Origin: Exiguobacterium profundum
GTDB lineage: Bacteria > Bacillota > Bacilli > Exiguobacteriales > Exiguobacteriaceae
Length of the DNA: 64,000 bases
Direction of reading: 5' to 3'
Assembly: GCF_001909285.1 (NCBI RefSeq)
Contig: NZ_MRSV01000001.1
Location: forward strand, 1,073,331 to 1,137,330
Positions 63,721 to 64,000 of the stretch are shown here, one piece after another. Positions within the stretch are counted from its first letter, which is position 1. Every line of letters starts with the position of its first letter. The notes under the pieces were generated by a model. It saw only the letters and a list, made by a program, of their open reading frames with translations. It was not told the origin of the DNA and ran no database searches. Both the position numbers and the translations under genes were made by a program.

Positions 63721-64000
63721 ATGATGATGAACGAAGGAAAGTTGAAAATCTTACAAGCTGCGCGTGAAATCATCGTCGAACAGGGCATCAAAGGCACGAC
63801 GCTCCGAGGGATTGCGGAGCGGGCCGGATTCAGTACGGGTGCGATTTATCATTACTACACGTCCAAAGAGGCGATTCTATATGACGTGATGGACGAGGGG
63901 CTCGGTGAGGTAAAACGCATTGAGACCGTCTCCCATGACGATCGAAAGGAAGCGGCGGTGATTATTCAGGAAATCTATGAAGGTATGCAGGAGCGCCTTC
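63721..64000 (+). CDS. TetR family regulator, 3'-partial
   Basis: The frame is open to the right edge; 93 residues are seen. MMMNEGKLKILQAAREIIVE, then the helix-turn-helix TTLRGIAERAGFSTGAIYHYYTSKEAILYDVM. GAGGAGGG is seven bases before the first ATG. It probably represses the divergent DUF5692 gene and itself through the palindrome at 63571. Ligand domain is outside the window. Confidence 0.92.
   Translation, partial: MMMNEGKLKILQAAREIIVEQGIKGTTLRGIAERAGFSTGAIYHYYTSKEAILYDVMDEGLGEVKRIETVSHDDRKEAAVIIQEIYEGMQERL

Noticed and set aside
1-64000. CRISPR arrays, tRNA, rRNA, insertion sequences, prophage genes
   Set aside because: None seen: no regularly spaced repeats, no cloverleaf or rRNA-like segments, no transposase or integrase motifs in any supported gene.

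Overview
The window looks like chromosomal DNA of a low-to-moderate GC Gram-positive (Bacillota) of the Bacillales type, most likely Exiguobacterium or a close relative. This rests on strong AGGAGG-type ribosome binding sites, frequent GTG/TTG starts, Rho-independent terminators after most units, CcpA-type cre boxes, an FMN-riboswitch ribDEBAH operon, a gatCAB operon followed by dgkB and an rlmCD-type gene, a bacterial nitric oxide synthase and a tmrB-like gene. The genus is an inference; no rRNA, tRNA, CRISPR array or insertion sequence was seen.

Layout. 1-4.4 kb: end of a GGDEF/HD-GYP protein, then a minus-strand ABC-2 exporter whose ATPase has an in-frame amber stop. 4.5-13.2 kb: cell-envelope and transport genes (CAP/SH3 protein, NamZ-type muramidase, a repeat-rich C39-like peptidase, a second ABC-2 exporter, UspA, SulP). 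13.4-19.1 kb: an arsenic operon (arsR, arsD, arsA, a HesB/IscA-like protein, arsB, a CoA-disulfide-reductase/rhodanese fusion). 19.2-31.1 kb: an unknown protein, a 5TM-GGDEF cyclase, secreted pullulanase with promoter and cre, a decayed PAS gene, nitric oxide synthase, an RDD-like protein, DegV, a thioredoxin-like protein, a YjdI/CDGSH - DUF5996 - YjdJ cluster, LtrA and a DUF4261 protein. 31.2-37.9 kb: an FtsX-type ABC system, a second DegV, a 29-residue membrane peptide too short for usual gene calling, another GGDEF protein and a protein made only of homing-endonuclease-associated repeats. 37.9-38.3 kb: AT-rich, with a 16-bp palindrome and a probable small RNA. 38.3-56.6 kb: uppP, rib operon, GAF/HD-GYP protein, P5C dehydrogenase, lipoprotein, Bcp, alanine symporter, MCP, gatCAB, dgkB, rRNA methyltransferase. 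56.7-58.9 kb: a markedly AT-rich island with a lone Sau3AI/MutH-like endonuclease. 58.9-64 kb: small enzymes, a frameshifted gene, tmrB, PhzF, and DUF5692 divergent from a TetR regulator with a clear operator.

How the parts work together. Four c-di-GMP proteins suggest active second-messenger control; the three cyclases keep both the GG(D/E)EF site and the RxxD inhibitory site. The arsenic operon encodes regulator, metallochaperone, ATPase and pump plus two thiol/persulfide-type accessories. The rib genes are translationally coupled under an FMN riboswitch. Several carbon- and nitrogen-use genes (pulA, rocA, alanine symporter, namZ, DUF5692) carry cre-like boxes near the expected transcription start.

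The most unusual items are the orphan Sau3AI-like nuclease with A15 and A14 tracts inside its coding sequence and no methyltransferase in view, the nuclease-free homing-repeat protein with palindrome and nearby small RNA, the possible SD-masking leader of nos, and the accessory genes of the ars operon. Three genes appear broken (amber in an ABC ATPase, multiply disrupted PAS gene, one-base frameshift at about 60120).
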